A stretch of DNA of 64,000 nt from Cellulosimicrobium sp. CUA-896 (GCF_001942335.1 NZ_MKKH01000014.1:1-64000), one strand, 5' to 3'. Positions 22,798 to 36,323 are shown, counted from the stretch's first letter. Program-made: numbers and translations. Notes: generated by a model from the letters alone, not told the origin.

Positions 22798-23013
22798 CTC
22801 ACGCTCCTGCGGGACGGGGTTCGCGGACGACTACGCATTCATACAACCGCATGCGGGAGGTGGCTGCACGAGGTTCCCCGCCGCGGCGCGGTGTGACGTG
22901 CGTCGTCGGGGCGGGAAAGGGACGAAGGTCCCGGGCGACCGACCGTGACGCGGGACCTCCGGCACGGGACGGCGGGGCCCTGGGCCGATTCGGGCGGACC
23001 GTCCTCGCGCCGT
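22798..23013. other. Divergent promoter region of xfp and the SURF1 gene
   Basis: About 215 bases. The xfp ribosome site AGGAG is at 22805-22809. The only AT-richer tract is 22832-22850, around ATTCATACAAC, whose minus strand (GTTGTATGAAT) offers a -10-like TATGAA; a palindrome CCGCATGCGG adjoins it at 22848-22857. These may be the xfp promoter and a regulator site. No other gene is visible. Confidence 0.35.
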
Positions 23014-23019
23014 TACCGT
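23014..23019 (+). promoter_or_regulatory. -10 element of the SURF1 gene, leaderless type
   Basis: TACCGT, six bases, GTG start at 23026; no ribosome binding site. Confidence 0.45.
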
Positions 23020-23025
23020 GGGCAC

Positions 23026-23919
23026 GTGCCCGAGACCGCCGCCCCTCGCTCGTTCTGGGCGGTCGCCCGCCAGCCCCGCATGATCGGTCTGCTCGTGCTG
23101 TTCCTCGTCGCCGCGGCGGTGTGCGCCCGGCTCGGGGTCTGGCAGCTCGACCGGGCCCAGCAGCGCGCCGACCTCGCCGCGCAGCAGGAGGCCGCCGAGG
23201 CGGAGGCCGAGGGGCCCGAGGGCCTCGGGGTGCTGCTGCCGCCGCAGACGACGTTCCCCGGCGAGCTCGTGGGCCGCCAGGCCTGGGTCGAGGGGGAGTA
23301 CGAGCCCGACGAGCAGCTGCTCGTGGCGGGGCGCGCGCTCGACGGTCGCGAGGGTTTCCTCGTGCTCACGCCGCTGCGCGTCACCGACGACGGCACGGGC
23401 GGGGCGTCGTGGCAGGACCTCTCCGGTGCGCCCGTGCTGCCGGTCGTGCGCGGGTGGGTCCCCACGCCCGACGCGGGCGCGGCGCTCGAGGTGCCGGACG
23501 GCGTCGTCCGGCTCACCGGCTACCTCCAGGCCTCCGAGGCGGCGGGGGAGGCGGAGCTGCCTGCCGGCCGGACCGACTCGATCTCCACCGGCGCGCTCGT
23601 CAACGACTGGGGCGGCCCCATCTACTCGGGCTACCTCGTGCTCATCGCCTCCGACCCGGCGCAGGTCGCCGCCGCCGACGGCGGCCCCGGGATCCTGCCG
23701 CGCCCGACGATCGAGGGTGGGACGGGGCTCAACCTGCAGAACGTGTTCTACGCGCTGCAGTGGTGGGTGTTCGGCGGGTTCGCCGTCCTGCTGTGGCTCC
23801 GGCTCGTCCGCGACGAGGTCGCCGGCGGGCGCGGGGCGGGCGCGGCGACGACGACGGGATCGCCGGCCTGCCCGCCACGGCGTCGTCGCGGTGAGGTCCC
23901 TCCCTGCCCCGACGGGTGA
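23026..23919 (+). CDS. SURF1-family cytochrome oxidase assembly protein
   Basis: Membrane protein of the SURF1/Shy1 family, linked to assembly of aa3-type cytochrome c oxidase (heme a insertion). Topology is typical: one N-terminal membrane segment (MIGLLVLFLVAAAVCARLGV, then WQLDRAQQR), an outside domain with VEGEYEPDEQLLVAGRAL, VLTPLRV and VVRGWVP, and a C-terminal segment (VFYALQWWVFGGFAVLLWLR). The last residues (PPRRRRGEVPPCPDG) look unlike the family; in the next frame the tail reads DDDGIAGLPATASSR and stops at 23894, so a small indel near 23850 is possible. About 280-297 residues. Convergent with the ABC exporter genes. Confidence 0.85.
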   Translation: MPETAAPRSFWAVARQPRMIGLLVLFLVAAAVCARLGVWQLDRAQQRADLAAQQEAAEAEAEGPEGLGVLLPPQTTFPGELVGRQAWVEGEYEPDEQLLVAGRALDGREGFLVLTPLRVTDDGTGGASWQDLSGAPVLPVVRGWVPTPDAGAALEVPDGVVRLTGYLQASEAAGEAELPAGRTDSISTGALVNDWGGPIYSGYLVLIASDPAQVAAADGGPGILPRPTIEGGTGLNLQNVFYALQWWVFGGFAVLLWLRLVRDEVAGGRGAGAATTTGSPACPPRRRRGEVPPCPDG

Positions 23920-23931
23920 TCTCGGCCCGCG

Positions 23932-25664
23932 CTACTCCTGCTGCCAGGAGTGCCACAGGCGCGCGTAGTCGCCGCCGGCGGCGACGAGCTCGTCGTGCGG
24001 ACCGATCTCGCTGATCCGCCCGCCGTCGACCACGGCCACGCGGTCCGCGTCGTGCGCGGTGTGCAGGCGGTGCGCGATGGCCACGACCGTCCGGCCCTCG
24101 AGCACCCCGTTGAGCGACCGCTCGAGGTGCCGCGCGCGCGCGGGTCGAGGAGCGACGTGGCCTCGTCGAGCACGAGCGTGTGCGGGTCGAGCAGGACGAG
24201 CCGGGCGAGCGCGACCTGCTGGGCCTGGGCCGGCGTCAGGGCATGGCCGCCCGACCCGACGACCGTCTCGAGGCCGTCGGGCAGCGCCTGCGCCCAGCCG
24301 AGCGCGTCGACGGCGCCCAGCGCCGCGCGCAGCCGCTCGTCGCTCGCGCCGACGTCGGCGAGACGCAGGTTCTCGGCGACGGTGCCCACGAACACGTGGT
24401 GCTCCTGCGTGACGAGCGCGACCTGGCGCCGCAGCTCGGTCAGCGGCAGGTCCACGAGCCGCACGCCGCCCACGCGCACGGTGCCCGCGGTGGGCGGGTG
24501 GATGCCGGCCAGCATGCGACCGAGCGTCGACTTGCCCGCCCCGGACGGCCCGACGACGGCGAGCCGCTCGCCCGGCGCGAGGTCGAGCGAGACGCCGTGG
24601 AGCACGGGGTGGCCCGCACGGTAGGCGTACTCGACGTCGCGCGCGACGACGCGGTCGTCGGCGGGTTCGTCGTCCGTCGCGGTGCGGTCCGTCGGGACCA
24701 GCGAGACCCCGACGATGCGCGCGTAGGACGCCGCCGCGACCTGGATCTCGTCGAGCCAGAAGATGAGGTTCCACACCGGGCCGGCGAGCTGGAACGCGTA
24801 CGTGGTGACGGTCGCGACGGCCCCCAGCGTCGTCTGGCCCTGGGTGAGGAGCCACGCACCCCAGACGAGCGCGGCGACGGGGGCGATCGCGATCGCGAGG
24901 TCGATGCCGGGGAACAGGACCGTGCGCAGGCCCAGCGTGTAGCGCTCGGCCGCGAACGCCTCGGACAGGTCCGCGCGGACGCGGTCCTGCCGGTGCTGCG
25001 CGAGGGACAGCGCGTCGACCGTCCGGGCGCCCTCGACGTTCTCGGTGATGGAGCCGTTGAGGGTCGCGTAGGCGGCGGCCTCGCGCTGGTAGCCCGCCGA
25101 GGCGCGCCGCAGGTACCAGCGCGCGACGACGACGAGCAGCGGTACGCCGACGAACAGCGCGAGCGCGACGAGCGGCGCGACGACGAGCGACGCGACGACC
25201 GTGAGAGCGAGGGTCACGACGGCGACGAGCAGCTGGGGGACGCCGAAGCGCACGGCGTGCTGGATGCGGTCGACGTCGTTGGTGGTGCGCGCGACGAGGT
25301 CGCCCGTGCCCGCGCGCTCGACGGTCGACAGGGGCAGCGACGTCACGGTGTCGACGAGCTCCTCGCGCAGGTCCGCGAAGACCGTCTCGCCGAACACCAT
25401 GGAGATCCGCTGGGCGTACCGGCGCAGGACCGCCTGGGCGAGGACCGCAACCGCGCCGACGGCGACGACCGTCGTGACGTAGGCCGACGTCGTGCCCGCG
25501 GTCACGGCGTCGACGAGCCGCCCGAGGAGCCAGGGGCCGACGAGCCCGGCGACGGCCGCGAGCGTGTGCAGCACGGCGACGGCCCACAGCGTGCGCCGGT
25601 GGCGGGAGAACAGCCGCGCGGCGGCGGCGCGGACGGCGGGGCCGTCGGCGACGGGGAGCCTCAT
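23932..25664 (-). CDS. ABC exporter subunit with degenerate signature motif, frameshifted
   Basis: Half-transporter: six-helix membrane domain (about 1-320, EAA-like region GDLVARTTNDVDRIQ) then a nucleotide-binding domain. Walker A GPSGAGKST, Q-loop LVTQEHHVF, Walker B HTLVLDEATS and H-loop VAIAHRLH are intact, but the ABC signature LSGGQ is replaced by LTPAQAQQ. The frame changes near 24137 (after LDPRARG, continuing HLERSLNGVLEGR), so one base is missing; corrected length about 577. ATG 25664 overlaps the stop of the partner gene (ATGA). It pairs with the upstream subunit, whose defects are complementary, so the dimer should have one working ATP site. Cargo unknown. Confidence 0.88.
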
Positions 25665-27477
25665 GCGTGCTCTCCTTCCGGGACGGGGGTGGTGCCGGTC
25701 GTGGCGGCCAGGACCGGGGGCGGTGCGTCGTCGAGCGAGCGCCCGACGACGCGGAGGTAGCGCGCCGCGTCGTCGTCCGGGGCGACGCCCTCGGCGTGGC
25801 CGCGCGCGACGAGGTCGCGGTGCGTGCCGCGCGCCGTCACGCGGCCGCCCTCGAGCAGCAGCACCTCGTCGACCTGCTCGAGGACGAGCGGGGACGCGGT
25901 CACCACGAGGGTCGTGCGCCCGCGCCGGGCTTGCGCGAGCCGGGCCGCGATCCGCGCCTCGGTGTGCGCGTCCACGGCGCTGGTCGGCTCGACGAGCACG
26001 AGGATCTCGGGGTCGGTGAGCAGCGCCCGGGCGAGCGCGACGCGCTGGCGCTGGCCGCCGGACAGCGAGCGCCCCTTCTCGGGAGCTCCCCGTCGAGCCC
26101 GTCCGGGACGGAGTCGAGGATGTCGTGCGCGTCGGCGGTCGTGATCGCCGCGAGCAGCCGGCCCTCGTCGGCGCGGCCGCGCGGGTCGAGCTCGTCGCGG
26201 AGGCGCCCCGAGAACAGCTGGGGCGTGGCCTCGGCGACGACGACGCGGTGCCGGAGGGCGAGCTTGTCGAGCTCCGCGAGCAGCGTCCCGCCGAGGCGGA
26301 CGGGCGTGGCGGCCTCCGCCGCGTCGTCGAAGCGCCCGAGGCGCGTGGCGACGGCGGCCGACGCGTCCGGGTCGGCGCAGACGAGGGCGACGACGCGCCC
26401 GGGCTCGAGCACGAGCCCGCTCGTCTCGTCCACGAGCGGGCTGCCCTCCGGGGGCATGGGCGCCGTGGCGGGGGCGGCGCCCGCGGCGGGCACGACCGCG
26501 AGCACGCGGACGATCTTGCGGGCCGCGACGTGCGCGCGCGTGGCGATGTTGAGCATCTGCGTCGCGACCTGGAGCGGCCAGCCGAGGAACGCGGCGTACC
26601 CGTAGAACGCGACGAGCTGCCCGGGCGTGATGTCGCCGCGCAGCGCCGCCGTCGCGCCGAGGTAGACGACGAGCACGACGAGCAGACCCGGCAGGAGCAC
26701 CTGGAGCGCGTCGAGCGTGGCCTGCGTGTGGGCGACCTTGACGCCGGCCTCGCGGACCGACTGCGACTGGCGCGCGTACCGGCCGACGAAGACGCGCTCG
26801 CCGCCGATCCCGCGCAGCACGCGCAGCCCCGAGACGGTGTCCGCGCCGAGCGTCGTGAGCCTGCCCTGCGCCTCGCGCTGGGCCGCCTGGCGCTGCTGCA
26901 GCGGCTTGACGAGCAGGGCGAGCACCGCGGCGACGGCGGGCAGGCCGAGCACGACCACCAGCCCGAGCTGCGGCGACGTGGACAGCATGACGACGGCCAC
27001 GACGACGTACGCCCCGAGCGCGCCGAGGAACTGGCCGAGCATGGAGAAGAGCTGTCCGACACGCATCGCGTCGCTCGCCACCGTCGACACGACCTCCCCC
27101 GTGGGCAGCTCCTCGGTGATCGCGTCGCCCGAGCGCGCGGTGACGTCGCCCACGAGCTGCGAGGTCGTGAGCGCGGAACGGAGCCAGTTGGCCACGTCGA
27201 AGCGGTGCCCCACCACGCCGGTCACGACGACGCCGAGCCCGAGCGCGAGGAGCAGCCCCGCCCACCGGAAGAGGTCCGGGCCGAAGCCGGCGGACAGCCC
27301 CTCGTCGAGCGCGCGGCCCAGCATGTAGGGCTGCAGCGCCTGGCACGCGAAGTTCGCGAGACCCAGCAGGACGGCCGCCGCGAGCACGGTCCACTGGCGT
27401 CGTGCGATCCACAGCAGGAAGCGCGCGGGTCCGCGCAGGTCGGGGGTCCCCGGGTCGGGGAGGGGGAGGGGGCGCAC
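25661..27477 (-). CDS. ABC exporter subunit with degenerate Walker A, Walker B and H-loop, frameshifted
   Basis: Partner half-transporter: membrane domain (about 20-330, TGEVVSTVASDAMRVGQLF) and a nucleotide-binding domain. The ABC signature LSGGQRQRVALARAL is canonical. The Walker A region reads VCADPDASAAVATRLG with no GxxGxGK[ST] lysine, Walker B is ILVLVEPTSAVD (Asp replaced by Val, following Glu kept), and the H-loop position is VTASPLVL (no His). This subunit therefore cannot hydrolyse ATP in its own P-loop but supplies LSGGQ to the other site. One base is missing near 26083 (GEL, then PEKGRSLSGGQ). GTG 27477 begins the protein RPLPLPDPGTPDLRGP; about 605 residues when corrected. First gene of the pair. 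Confidence 0.88.
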
Positions 27478-27541
27478 GGTGTTCTACCCTAGGTTCGGCG
27501 TCCGACACGGGGCGACGCTTTATCGGATGAGGAACACTGCC

Positions 27542-27967
27542 ATGACCACCCCCGAACCGACCACCGACCGCGTCGTGGCGGACCCCACCGGCACCGAGGC
27601 GGCACGGACCGCCATCCGGAAGGCGCGCGGTGCGCTCGCGCGCTACCGCGTCCTCGCGATCGTCACCGGCGTCATGCTGCTCGTCCTGTGCGTGGAGATG
27701 CTGGTGAAGTACGGCATCGGAGCGTTCACGGACGTCGAGCCGTTCGTGCGCTACGTCGAGTGGGTGCCGTTCGCGCACGGCTGGATCTACGTCGTGTACC
27801 TCGTCACGGTGCTCGACCTGTGGACGAAGATGCGGTGGGGCTGGGGCCGCCTGGCGACGATGGTGTTCGCCGGCGTCGTGCCGGTCATGTCGTTCGTGCT
27901 GGAGAAGAAGGTGCACGCCGAGGCGGAGGACAAGCTCGCGGTGCTGGAGGAGCGGTACGCGTCGTGA
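27542..27967 (+). CDS. DUF3817 family membrane protein
   Basis: 141 residues with three membrane segments (VLAIVTGVMLLVLCVEML at about 37-54; HGWIYVVYLVTVLDLW; LATMVFAGVVPVMSFVLE), the FVEWVPFAHGW-like block YVEWVPFAHGWIYVVYL and a charged C-terminus. These are typical of DUF3817, small integral membrane proteins of actinobacteria with no assigned function. ATG 27542 follows AGGA at 27528-27532. The stop overlaps the GTG of moeZ/thiF (GTGA), so the two genes are coupled, although no functional link is obvious. Confidence 0.85.
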   Translation: MTTPEPTTDRVVADPTGTEAARTAIRKARGALARYRVLAIVTGVMLLVLCVEMLVKYGIGAFTDVEPFVRYVEWVPFAHGWIYVVYLVTVLDLWTKMRWGWGRLATMVFAGVVPVMSFVLEKKVHAEAEDKLAVLEERYAS

Positions 27968-29337
27968 CGTCCGGCGACGCCCCTGACCGGACCGCTCGCG
28001 CGGCCCCGCGGCTCGCGCCGCTGGTCGCGCCGGGGCGCGAGCTGTCCACGGCGGAGCTCGAACGCTACGCCCGCCACCTGTCGCTGCCAGGCGTCGGCCC
28101 CGCGGGGCAGCGCCGGCTCGCGGCGGCGCGCGTGCTCGTCGTCGGCGCGGGCGGCCTGGGCAGCCCCGCGCTGCTCTACCTCGCGGCCGCGGGCGTCGGC
28201 ACGATCGGCGTGGTCGACGACGACGCGGTCGACCTGTCGAACCTGCAGCGCCAGGTCGTGCACGGCGGCGCCGACGTCGGACGGCGCAAGGTCGACTCCG
28301 CGCGCGACGCGATCGCCGACGTCAATCCCCACGTGCACGTCGTCCGGCACGCGCTGCGCCTCGACGCCGGCAACGCGCTCGACGTGCTGCGCGGCTACGA
28401 CGTCGTGCTCGACGGCGCCGACAACTTCGCGACGCGCTACCTCGTCTCCGACGCCGCGGAGATCCTCGGGCTCCCGGTGGTGTGGGGCTCGATCTACCGC
28501 TTCCAGGGCCAGGTCAGCGTGTTCTGGGGCCGGCCCTGGTTCGCCGATGCCGATGGCGGCGCCGCCGACGCGTCCGCCACCGACGACGCCGACGACCCGG
28601 GCGCGGCGCCGCGCGGCGTGACCTACCGCGACGTCTTCCCCGTCCCTCCGCCGCCGGGCGCCGCACCCGACTGCGCGACCGGTGGCGTGCTCGGCGCGAT
28701 GTGCGGCACCGTCGGGTCGGTCATGGCGACGGAGGCGGTCAAGCTCGTCACCGGCGCGGGCACGACCCTGTTCGGGCGTCTCGCCGTCTACGACGCGCTC
28801 GACCTCACGTGGCGCCAGCTCGCCGTGCGCCCGGACCCCGCGCGCGATCCCGTCACCGAGCTCCTCGCCGGCGACGACGCCTACGCCGCCTTCTGCGGCC
28901 TCGACCCGGCCGCCGCGCAGGGCGCCGGGGAGCACGCGGGCGACCCTGCGACGTCGGGCGCGCCCGACGGGTCCGGCGAGGTCGGCGCGCGCGAGGCGGC
29001 GGGCCTGCTCGCCGAGGGCGGCGCGACGTCGGCCGCCCCGTACCTGCTCGACGTGCGCGAGGACTGGGAGGCGCAGGTGCGGCCCGTGCCCGGCGCGGCG
29101 CTCGTCCCCAGCGGCACGTTCCTGGGCGGGGCGCCCGGTGCGCCGGACGACGCCGCGCGCGCCGCGCTCACGGGGCTCCCGGTCGACCGCCCGGTGCTCG
29201 TCGTGTGCGCCGCCGGGATGCGGTCGGCACGGGTGGCCGACGTCGCGCGCGCCGCGGGCGTGGACGCCCGCTCGGTCGTCGGCGGGGTCCCGGCGCTGCT
29301 CGCCGAGCTCGAGACCGCACCGCCCGCCGCGAGGTAG
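27964..29337 (+). CDS. moeZ: MoeZ/ThiF-type adenylyltransferase-sulfurtransferase
   Basis: E1-like enzyme that adenylates the C-terminal Gly of a sulfur-carrier protein and passes sulfur from its rhodanese domain. N-terminal ThiF/MoeB domain (about 30-320): RYARHLSLPGVGPAGQRRL, VLVVGAGGLGSPALLYLAAA (ATP loop), DLSNLQRQVVH, VVLDGADNFATRYLV, WGSIYRFQGQVSVF and CATGGVLGAMCG. C-terminal rhodanese domain (about 345-450): LLDVREDWEAQ and the active-site loop VVCAAGMRSARVA. In this setting, facing thiG-thiS-thiO, it is the likely activator of ThiS, though MoaD or CysO are other possible partners. An insert rich in Asp and Ala (ADADGGAADASATDDADDP) interrupts the first domain. 457 residues, intact. 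Confidence 0.9.
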   Translation: MTSGDAPDRTARAAPRLAPLVAPGRELSTAELERYARHLSLPGVGPAGQRRLAAARVLVVGAGGLGSPALLYLAAAGVGTIGVVDDDAVDLSNLQRQVVHGGADVGRRKVDSARDAIADVNPHVHVVRHALRLDAGNALDVLRGYDVVLDGADNFATRYLVSDAAEILGLPVVWGSIYRFQGQVSVFWGRPWFADADGGAADASATDDADDPGAAPRGVTYRDVFPVPPPPGAAPDCATGGVLGAMCGTVGSVMATEAVKLVTGAGTTLFGRLAVYDALDLTWRQLAVRPDPARDPVTELLAGDDAYAAFCGLDPAAAQGAGEHAGDPATSGAPDGSGEVGAREAAGLLAEGGATSAAPYLLDVREDWEAQVRPVPGAALVPSGTFLGGAPGAPDDAARAALTGLPVDRPVLVVCAAGMRSARVADVARAAGVDARSVVGGVPALLAELETAPPAAR

Positions 29338-29445
29338 AGGGTTCCCCGCGAGAGGGAAGGAGATCTCCCTCTCCCTCGGGAAAAACCCTCGCCCTCGCGC
29401 CCGGCCGGCTCCCGCGTCGACGGTCGCCGGACCACGGGCCGCGGA
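29338..29445. terminator. Intergenic region with terminator-like symmetry between moeZ and thiG
   Basis: Between convergent stops. It contains AGAGGGAAGGAGA followed by TCTCCCTCTCCCT, an imperfect hairpin around the palindrome GGAGATCTCC (29359-29368), and then an A-run (GGGAAAAACCC). This is likely a two-way terminator. Confidence 0.5.
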
Positions 29446-31904
<2,459 letters not shown>

Positions 31905-31909
31905 GTGCG

Positions 31910-31992
31910 CTCCCTTCGCTGGCATGACCCAGATCAGGTTCGACGGTCGGCTCCTGCGCCCTCTCAGCCCCGTGCGGGGCTCCCGTGCTCCG
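31910..31992 (-). ncRNA. TPP riboswitch (THI element) of thiO-thiS-thiG
   Basis: Minus-strand sequence has the THI-box core in order: GGGGCTGAGAGGG, then CCGACCGTCGAACCTGATC and TGGGTCATGCCAGCGAAGGG. These are the conserved P2-P3 and P4-P5 parts that bind thiamine pyrophosphate. The 3' strand GAAGGGAG is also the ribosome binding site of thiO, ending five bases before the ATG at 31904, so TPP binding should block translation directly; no separate terminator is seen. It does not cover the divergent thiE. Confidence 0.95.
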
Positions 31993-32025
31993 GACACCGT
32001 ACCCGGCGCGGCGACCGTCCGGCCC

Positions 32026-32031
32026 TACACT
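32026..32031 (+). promoter_or_regulatory. -10 element of thiE, leaderless type
   Basis: TACACT, seven bases, then the ATG at 32039. It lies just upstream of the riboswitch region, which is read in the opposite direction, so thiE has no riboswitch of its own. Confidence 0.55.
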
Positions 32032-32038
32032 CCGTCGG

Positions 32039-32724
32039 ATGAGCAGCCAGCCCGCGACGTCCGCGCCCCCGTCCACGTCCGACGCCGCGGCGGCCGCGCG
32101 CACCCGGCTCGCCGACGCGCGCCTGTACCTGTGCACCGACGCGCGCGAGGAGCGCGGCGACCTCGAGGACTTCCTCCACGCGGCGCTGGCGGGCGGCGTC
32201 GACGTGGTCCAGCTGCGCGACAAGACCCTCGACGTCGCGCGCGAGCTCGAGCTTCACGAGACGGTCGCGCGCGTCGCGGCCGAGCACGGCGCGCTGTGGG
32301 CGGTCAACGACCGGGCCGACGTCGCGGGGCTGGCGGGCGCACCCGTCGTCCACATGGGCCAGGGCGACCTGCCGGTCCCGGCGGTGCGCTCGCTCCTCGG
32401 CGGCGCGCCCGTGCTCGGGCGCTCGACCCACTCGGCGCAGGAGGCCGCCGCGGCCGAGGCCGACCCCGACGTCGACTACTTCTGCGTGGGCCCGCTGTGG
32501 GCGACGCCGACCAAGCCCGGCCGGGCGGCCGTCGGGCTCGAGCTGCTGCGCGACGTCGCCGGCACGGCGCCGACGACGCCCTGGTTCGCCATCGGGGGGA
32601 TCGACGCCGACCGGCTCGATGCGGTGCTCGACGCCGGGGCGACGCGCGTCGTCGTCGTGCGGGCGATCACGGACGCGGCCGACCCGGAGGCGCGGCGCGC
32701 GCGCTGCGCGACCGCCTGGGCTGA
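32039..32724 (+). CDS. thiE: Thiamine-phosphate synthase, frameshifted at the end
   Basis: Couples hydroxymethylpyrimidine diphosphate and thiazole phosphate to thiamine phosphate. Blocks: [117 protein letters not shown] and VVVVRAIT. The frame runs on past the expected end; shifting one base in the GCGCGCGCGC run near 32697 gives LRDRLG and a stop at 32722-32724. Corrected length about 228 residues. Divergent from thiO. Confidence 0.94.
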
Positions 32725-32844
32725 GGGGCGGGCAGGTGCGCTCCAGCAGCGGAGTCCTCCCCATCTCGTCCGCTTCAGGCCCGGGTGGAGCGTGTGCGAT
32801 GCTCACGGCGGCCGCGCGCCGCCCGCGCGCCGCGCCGCCCCCGG

Positions 32845-32877
32845 AACCTCTCGACAACCTCTCGACAACCTCTCGAC
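32845..32877 (+). repeat. Three 11-base tandem repeats upstream of the lipoprotein gene
   Basis: AACCTCTCGAC occurs three times head to tail, one helical turn apart, ending 26 bases before the lipoprotein ATG. The rest of the thiE-lipoprotein gap (32725-32903) holds nothing else I can name. Helical phasing suggests a regulator array, but this is speculation. Confidence 0.7.
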
Positions 32878-32903
32878 ACGGTCGAGCCCAGGACAGGAGA
32901 ACC

Positions 32904-33571
32904 ATGCCCCGCACGCGCCGTGCGCCCGTCGCCGCCGCCCTCGTCGCCCTCGTCCTCTCCGGATGCAGCCTGGTGCAGGGTGACGACGGCACACCGCCGT
33001 CGTCGGAGGCGTCGGCACCGTCGGCCGAGAACGGCGCGGGGACCGCCACGGAGGTCGGTACGGCGCGCGTCGCGGACGGCGTGATGGCCGAGCAGACGGT
33101 CGCCACCCCCCACGGCGGTGGGGACGCGCGCGGCGGCGAGCTCACGGTGACGGTCCGCGCGCTCGAGGTGCAGGGCGGCACGATGATGCTGCGCTGGGCG
33201 CTGCGCTGGGACGACGACGAGGCGCCGGCCGACGCCGACGTGAGCTACTACGACATGGGCGTCGAGCCCGTCGCGACGGTCACCGACCCGGTCAACCTCG
33301 TCGCCTACCGGCCGCTGTGCACGGAGGGCGCCTGGCAGCCGGACACCGAGAGCGCCACGGACCGCGGCCTGGAACAGCTGCGCTGCCAGGACTCGATGCT
33401 CGTCTCCCCGCTGGAGAACGTCTTCTTCGCGTTCCCCAACCACGGGACCGTGGAGGCGTACGCCGTGCTCCCCGCCCCGGAGGAACGGGTCGAGACGCTC
33501 GACGTGCTGCCCGCCGAGGGCCTGCCCGCGTTCACGGCCGTCGAGGTCACCTACCTCGAGACGAGGCGTGA
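32904..33571 (+). CDS. Predicted lipoprotein of unknown function
   Basis: Begins with a lipoprotein signal: basic start PRTRRAPVA, hydrophobic VALVLSGC with the lipobox Leu-Ser-Gly-Cys (Cys20 in the reading from 32904), followed by a Ser/Ala/Pro linker. The mature part (about 220 residues in all) has [20 protein letters not shown] and [13 protein letters not shown] but no domain I recognise. The open frame continues through the next gene; a one-base change near 33555-33565 would give the stop TGA at 33569-33571 overlapping the GTG of the OmpA gene, the arrangement I consider more likely. ATG 32904 has AGGAGA eight bases upstream. Lipoprotein and OmpA-type proteins paired in one operon suggest a cell-envelope role. 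Confidence 0.7.
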
Positions 33572-34215
33572 GGGCCGTGCGGTGGCGGACGACGTTCGTC
33601 GCCTCGCTCCTCGCGGCGCTCGCGGGCGCGCTCGTCGCGCCGGCGCCGGCCGTCGCCTCCACCGACGGGCAGGACCCGGCTGCTTTGCCGGAGGAGGTCG
33701 TCGAGGACCTTGCCGAGGACCGCGAGCGCATCGCCGCCGTGGACGTCACGGCGGCGATGCGGGCGGACGCGACCATCGACCTGCGCCCCGCGGACGCCAC
33801 CTTCGCCCTGCTTCGCGCGGACGCCACGACCCACCTCGAGACGACGCGCGAGGAGGACGAGACGACGACCGTCGTGCTGACCGCCGACCTCATGTTCGCG
33901 TTCGACTCCGCGGAGCTGTCCGAGGAGGCGGCCGACGCGCTCGCGACGCTGATCGAGCATGTCCCGCAGGGCGCCGCGGTCGCGGTCGACGGGCACACCG
34001 ACGCCATGGGGACCGACGCGCGCAACGACGAGCTCTCGGCGCGGCGGGCGGAGGCGGTCGCGGCGGTGCTGCGCGCCGAGCGCCCGGACCTGACGCTCGC
34101 GGTGACGGGTCACGGCAGCCGGCAGCCGGTCGCGGAGAACACGCTCGGCGGCGAGGACAACCCGGCCGGCCGGGCGCTGAACCGTCGCGTCGAGCTGTCC
34201 TTCGCCACCGGCTGA
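33568..34215 (+). CDS. OmpA-family (peptidoglycan-binding-like) exported protein
   Basis: 215 residues with a signal peptide ([20 protein letters not shown], cleavage near VAS at 31) and a C-terminal OmpA/MotB-type domain (about 110-212): LTADLMFAFDSAELSEEAAD, VAVDGHTDAMGTDARNDELS, ARRAEAVAAVLRAERPDLTL, GHGSRQPVAEN and GRALNRRVELSF. The conserved Asp and Arg (HTD, NRRVE) bind the diaminopimelate of peptidoglycan in OmpA proteins. Actinobacteria have no classical outer membrane here, so it probably anchors to the cell wall. GTG 33568 overlaps the probable stop of the lipoprotein gene. Confidence 0.85.
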   Translation: MRAVRWRTTFVASLLAALAGALVAPAPAVASTDGQDPAALPEEVVEDLAEDRERIAAVDVTAAMRADATIDLRPADATFALLRADATTHLETTREEDETTTVVLTADLMFAFDSAELSEEAADALATLIEHVPQGAAVAVDGHTDAMGTDARNDELSARRAEAVAAVLRAERPDLTLAVTGHGSRQPVAENTLGGEDNPAGRALNRRVELSFATG

Positions 34216-34265
34216 CTCGTCCGGGCGGCCGCGAGCGCGCGGCGCGGGGCACCGGGAGGGACACC

Positions 34266-34271
34266 TAGAAT
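34266..34271 (+). promoter_or_regulatory. -10 element of guaA, leaderless type
   Basis: TAGAAT, six bases, GTG at 34278: same geometry as guaB and guaB3. Confidence 0.6.
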
Positions 34272-34277
34272 CGGGTC

Positions 34278-35918
<1,641 letters not shown>

Positions 35919-35944
35919 GCCGCACCGGGACGGAGGGGTCGACC

Positions 35945-36310
35945 GTGGCAGGGCACAAGATCTTCGGGATGAGCTTCGCGACCATCTACCCGCTGTACGT
36001 CGCGAAGGTCGAGCGCAAGGGCCGCAGCCGGGCGGAGGTGGACCAGGTCGTCACCTGGCTCACCGGCTACGACGACGCGGGGCTCGCGCGCGCCGTCGCG
36101 GACGAGGTCTCCCTGGAGGCCTTCTTCGCGCGGGCGCCGGCCATGAACCCGAACGCGTCGCTGGTCACCGGCGTGATCTGCGGGGTACGGGTCGAGGAGA
36201 TCGAGGACCCGCTCATGCAGCGGATCCGGTGGATGGACAAGCTGGTCGACGAGGTCGCGCGCGGGAAGAAGATGTCGTCGATCCTGCGCGGCGAGGCGCC
36301 GGCCGCGTAG
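35945..36310 (+). CDS. DUF2200 domain protein
   Basis: 121 residues, nearly all one DUF2200 domain: HKIFGMSFATIYPLYVAKVE, VVTWLTGYDD, APAMNPNASLVTGVICGVRV and MDKLVDEVARGKKMSSILRG. Function unknown; family proteins are small, soluble and widespread. GTG 35945 starts right before AGHKIF, with GACGGAGGGG as a ribosome site about 10 bases upstream. It may be co-transcribed with guaA (26-base gap). Confidence 0.88.
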   Translation: MAGHKIFGMSFATIYPLYVAKVERKGRSRAEVDQVVTWLTGYDDAGLARAVADEVSLEAFFARAPAMNPNASLVTGVICGVRVEEIEDPLMQRIRWMDKLVDEVARGKKMSSILRGEAPAA

Positions 36311-36323
36311 CCCGGCGCCGCCG

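Noticed and set aside
33572..34268. A lipoprotein-OmpA fusion or a lipoprotein running through to 34268
   Set aside because: The continuing frame is Arg/Gly-rich shadow sequence, whereas the OmpA domain is in another frame with its own signal peptide.
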